This document shows positions 6,080-8,068 of a stretch of DNA of 8,068 bases, piece by piece. Each line of letters starts with the position of its first letter. Position 1 is the stretch's first letter. Location of the stretch: contig CAZMCH010000138.1 in the NCBI GenBank assembly GCA_964564735.1, forward strand, positions 1 through 8,068. Direction: 5' to 3'. The translations under genes and the position numbers were made by a program. The notes beneath the pieces are model-generated. The model did not search any database. It was not told where the DNA came from and saw nothing but the letters and a program-made list of their open reading frames with translations. The DNA comes from CAZMCH01 sp964564735. GTDB taxonomy: Bacteria > Poribacteria > DTPJ01.

Positions 6080-8068
6080 AACATGCGTCAACCGTCAGGA
6101 ACAGATGCTTCTGGCAGAGACACAGGAAATGATTATAGTATACGTGGTATAAAGGTATGGGTGGAAGGTGATATAAATGGTATAAATACTCCAACGGACA
6201 TAGGTAACCTTCAGGTTACGTTGGGGTTAAATACTGTCACCATTTTGCGAGGTTCACTTCAATCTGGTGGTCATGAGTTGACTGGACGGGAAGGGACAAC
6301 TATTATAGCAGGTAATAGCCATGTCAGGACAGATAGTGATGGTCGCTATAATTTAACGTTCCTTTTGCCGTTTGAGCTTATCTCAAATTTTGCTACAGCA
6401 TTTCCTCCTGGAACAGTTCCTTTTACAGGAAATATGCCCTATGCAAATGATAGGCTAACAGTTGATATTAGTTTCACTGATCCAATAGCGGCAGGTGAAA
6501 CAGAGCAATATGATATTCAGGCTCCGGTATTTGACGAGATTGACCCAAGACATCGTTCAGATGATATATTCAGAAATGGTGATACTATAGAATTTGATGT
6601 AAGGATGGAAGATTCACAGAATGATGAGGTAGAGGTTGTTACCTTGCTTCCAAACTTTGCAGAAATTGATAGTGCGTTTGTCTATACAGGGGCAAATCCA
6701 CCGGCCAACTTTACTCAGCTTGGAGAACTTGTTGAGGCGGTGAAACAAGCCATAAGAGATGGTAGGCTTGTTATCGGAGATGATGGAGCTGGCAGGTATA
6801 CAGTAGATTATAAGATTTCGCTGAATAATACAAAAAGTCCGGGTAATAAGAGAGTATATATATATGGTGTTGATTACCCATCGGTTTTGGATCCTGGCAA
6901 TGTGATAGATGTTGCTAAATTGCAGGCAATATTTACCGCACAGGGTTTGACATTCGCAGCACTAGGTATTGTTCAATGGAATACGTTGCCCTTTACAAGC
7001 GATCCTGATGCTCTTGGTTATGATCGGGACTTGTATGTTGCTGATATAATACTTGATAACCGCGCTCCTGGATTTGACTTTGCCATGATCAATCCGTTTA
7101 CTACTCCCAAACCGATCTGGAAAGATACAAATCATAATGGCATAGTCGATGGTGATGAGTGGGGTGTTGAGGATAATAAAGTCAGTATTATAAATGGCGA
7201 CTTTGGTGAAACAGTTAATTATGTATTTAAACCCGGTGATCGTGTATCTGTTATGGTTCAACTAAATAGCTGGGATTTATCGCTTAATGAATTCCGCTCT
7301 GTTGATGTAGATGATGCCCGAGACAATAACAGCCGAGTTGTAATAGAAGATATAAACGTTATCGGAAACCTCAGTGGAATGCTAGATCCTAAGAAAGTCG
7401 ATCTTGTTACCGATATAAATAGAAACGGCATTCCTGATGCGGCGGAGACTATAGTAAGTGTAGTTTATGCAGGCAGAGGGGGCGGAGATGACGATTTTGA
7501 TAGACATGATGCTAGTGCAGGAGATGATGACGAGGATTTTGTTGAAAATGGTATAAATGAAAGATACCTTTTTGTCCTTTCCTTCACTATAAATGAAAAC
7601 TTCAAGGCGGCTTCTGGTAATGTAGCTAGCACAATTGGTGGATTACCCTTCAGATTTGCCATCCAAGATGGAGTTGGGAATATATCTCACTACAGCACTT
7701 GGAAGGAAGTTTTTGATCCAGCGACAAAGAAATGGGTAAAAGCCAATGTTATTTGGGATGAAGTCGCAAATACCTACCGTAGATATAATTCAGTAGCAAA
7801 GACATGGGATGCAATTGGTGCTCCTGGTGCTGGTGATGTGGTATGGAATAGAGCAAGATGGATGGATAGCGGTGTTTTTGGAGGGTTGAAGTATTATCAA
7901 CTCCGTATTGATGATGATGCTGCGGGTTATCCAGATGGTCTTTATCCAGTTGATATTGCGACAGCAACGGATGTTGGTTTAGTTGCAATTCCACCACAGA
8001 CTTACCAAGTTCCGAAGTGGGATCCGGGATATAATATCCTTAATAACTGGGATAAGCCGTGGGCGATC
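5999..8068 (+). CDS. Large exported beta-rich (Ig-like) surface protein, 3' end cut by window
   Basis: The frame is open for 690 codons from ATG 5999 to the right edge; no stop is seen, so the gene is partial. Residues 1-27 are a clear signal peptide (hydrophobic core after NTRN, cleavage at ASA/NM). The rest alternates polar and hydrophobic residues as in beta-sandwich proteins. Two segments look like Ig-type modules with a 'G-D-x-(I/V)-x-(F/V)-x-V' strand (residues 193-203 and 412-422). Each is followed by an 'R-Y' strand (266 and 522), suggesting a duplicated unit. Two EF-hand/dockerin-like acidic loops, DTNHNGIVDGDEW (376-388) and DINRNGIPDAAE (472-483), could bind calcium. An acidic stretch lies at 497-514, and three aromatic octamers (FDPATKKW-like) at 572-603. 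No family is recognised with certainty. By analogy with gene 1 it may end in a T9SS sorting domain beyond the window. Secretion is confident; the role is unknown. Confidence 0.85.
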   Translation, partial: MNTRNSWFIGLVMVALVLGMVVMPASANMRQPSGTDASGRDTGNDYSIRGIKVWVEGDINGINTPTDIGNLQVTLGLNTVTILRGSLQSGGHELTGREGTTIIAGNSHVRTDSDGRYNLTFLLPFELISNFATAFPPGTVPFTGNMPYANDRLTVDISFTDPIAAGETEQYDIQAPVFDEIDPRHRSDDIFRNGDTIEFDVRMEDSQNDEVEVVTLLPNFAEIDSAFVYTGANPPANFTQLGELVEAVKQAIRDGRLVIGDDGAGRYTVDYKISLNNTKSPGNKRVYIYGVDYPSVLDPGNVIDVAKLQAIFTAQGLTFAALGIVQWNTLPFTSDPDALGYDRDLYVADIILDNRAPGFDFAMINPFTTPKPIWKDTNHNGIVDGDEWGVEDNKVSIINGDFGETVNYVFKPGDRVSVMVQLNSWDLSLNEFRSVDVDDARDNNSRVVIEDINVIGNLSGMLDPKKVDLVTDINRNGIPDAAETIVSVVYAGRGGGDDDFDRHDASAGDDDEDFVENGINERYLFVLSFTINENFKAASGNVASTIGGLPFRFAIQDGVGNISHYSTWKEVFDPATKKWVKANVIWDEVANTYRRYNSVAKTWDAIGAPGAGDVVWNRARWMDSGVFGGLKYYQLRIDDDAAGYPDGLYPVDIATATDVGLVAIPPQTYQVPKWDPGYNILNNWDKPWAI

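Noticed and set aside
6962..7662. Reverse-strand open frames of 99 and 65 codons opposite gene 2
   Set aside because: The forward frame is continuous with a signal peptide and sensible beta-rich sequence; the antisense frames have no supported starts or domains.
7749..7997. 82-codon open frame overlapping the end of gene 2
   Set aside because: It is very rich in His, Gln, Leu and Pro, typical of an out-of-frame reading of Asp/Gly/Ala-rich coding DNA.

Overview
The window is AT-rich bacterial DNA with two large co-oriented (+) genes. Each encodes an exported, repeat-built surface protein. The first is complete: 1652 residues from its best start. The second is cut by the right edge after 690 codons. 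No metabolic, RNA or mobile-element genes were seen. The best clue to the organism is the C-terminus of the first protein, a type IX secretion (T9SS) type A / FlgD-Ig-like sorting domain opening with NFPNPFNPETWIPF and ending KKMIVSK. From memory, the 'NPFNPETWIP' wording is typical of Candidatus Poribacteria and related uncultured FCB-type lineages. That is recognition, not a database result, so the assignment is tentative.

Layout. Bases 1-329 hold no gene; they carry short intergenic repeats (a 9-bp inverted repeat, spaced TCAGCG copies, and a tandem octamer CTTTGTGN). A perfect sigma70-type promoter (TTGACA-17 bp-TATAAT) at 330-358 drives gene 1 through a leader of about 150 nt. That leader has a possible mini-ORF (MPFFRK) and a GAGA-capped hairpin. 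Gene 1 (513-5471) encodes a signal peptide, about 14 LVIVD-type beta-propeller repeats, 12 InlB B-like repeats of about 74 residues, and the sorting domain. A 10-bp inverted repeat followed by a T-run at 5507-5564 is a probable terminator. A second perfect TTGACA-17-TATAAT promoter at 5604-5632 precedes a leader of about 290 nt or more, again with a mini-ORF (MPIFV) near its 5' end and several hairpins. Gene 2 (ATG at 5999, or TTG at 5927, running off the window) encodes a signal peptide and a beta-rich, probably Ig-like ectodomain with two calcium-loop-like motifs.

How they fit together. The genes look like separate transcription units, not an operon, but share one design: an ideal promoter, a long leader with an early Met-Pro mini-ORF, and a signal peptide with its own strong Shine-Dalgarno site. 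Each also has an in-frame basic extension of 18 or 24 codons upstream of that signal peptide. This points to abundant, similarly controlled envelope or secreted structural proteins. Their ligands are unknown. The most unusual material is this shared leader architecture, not a recognisable defence or metabolic system.
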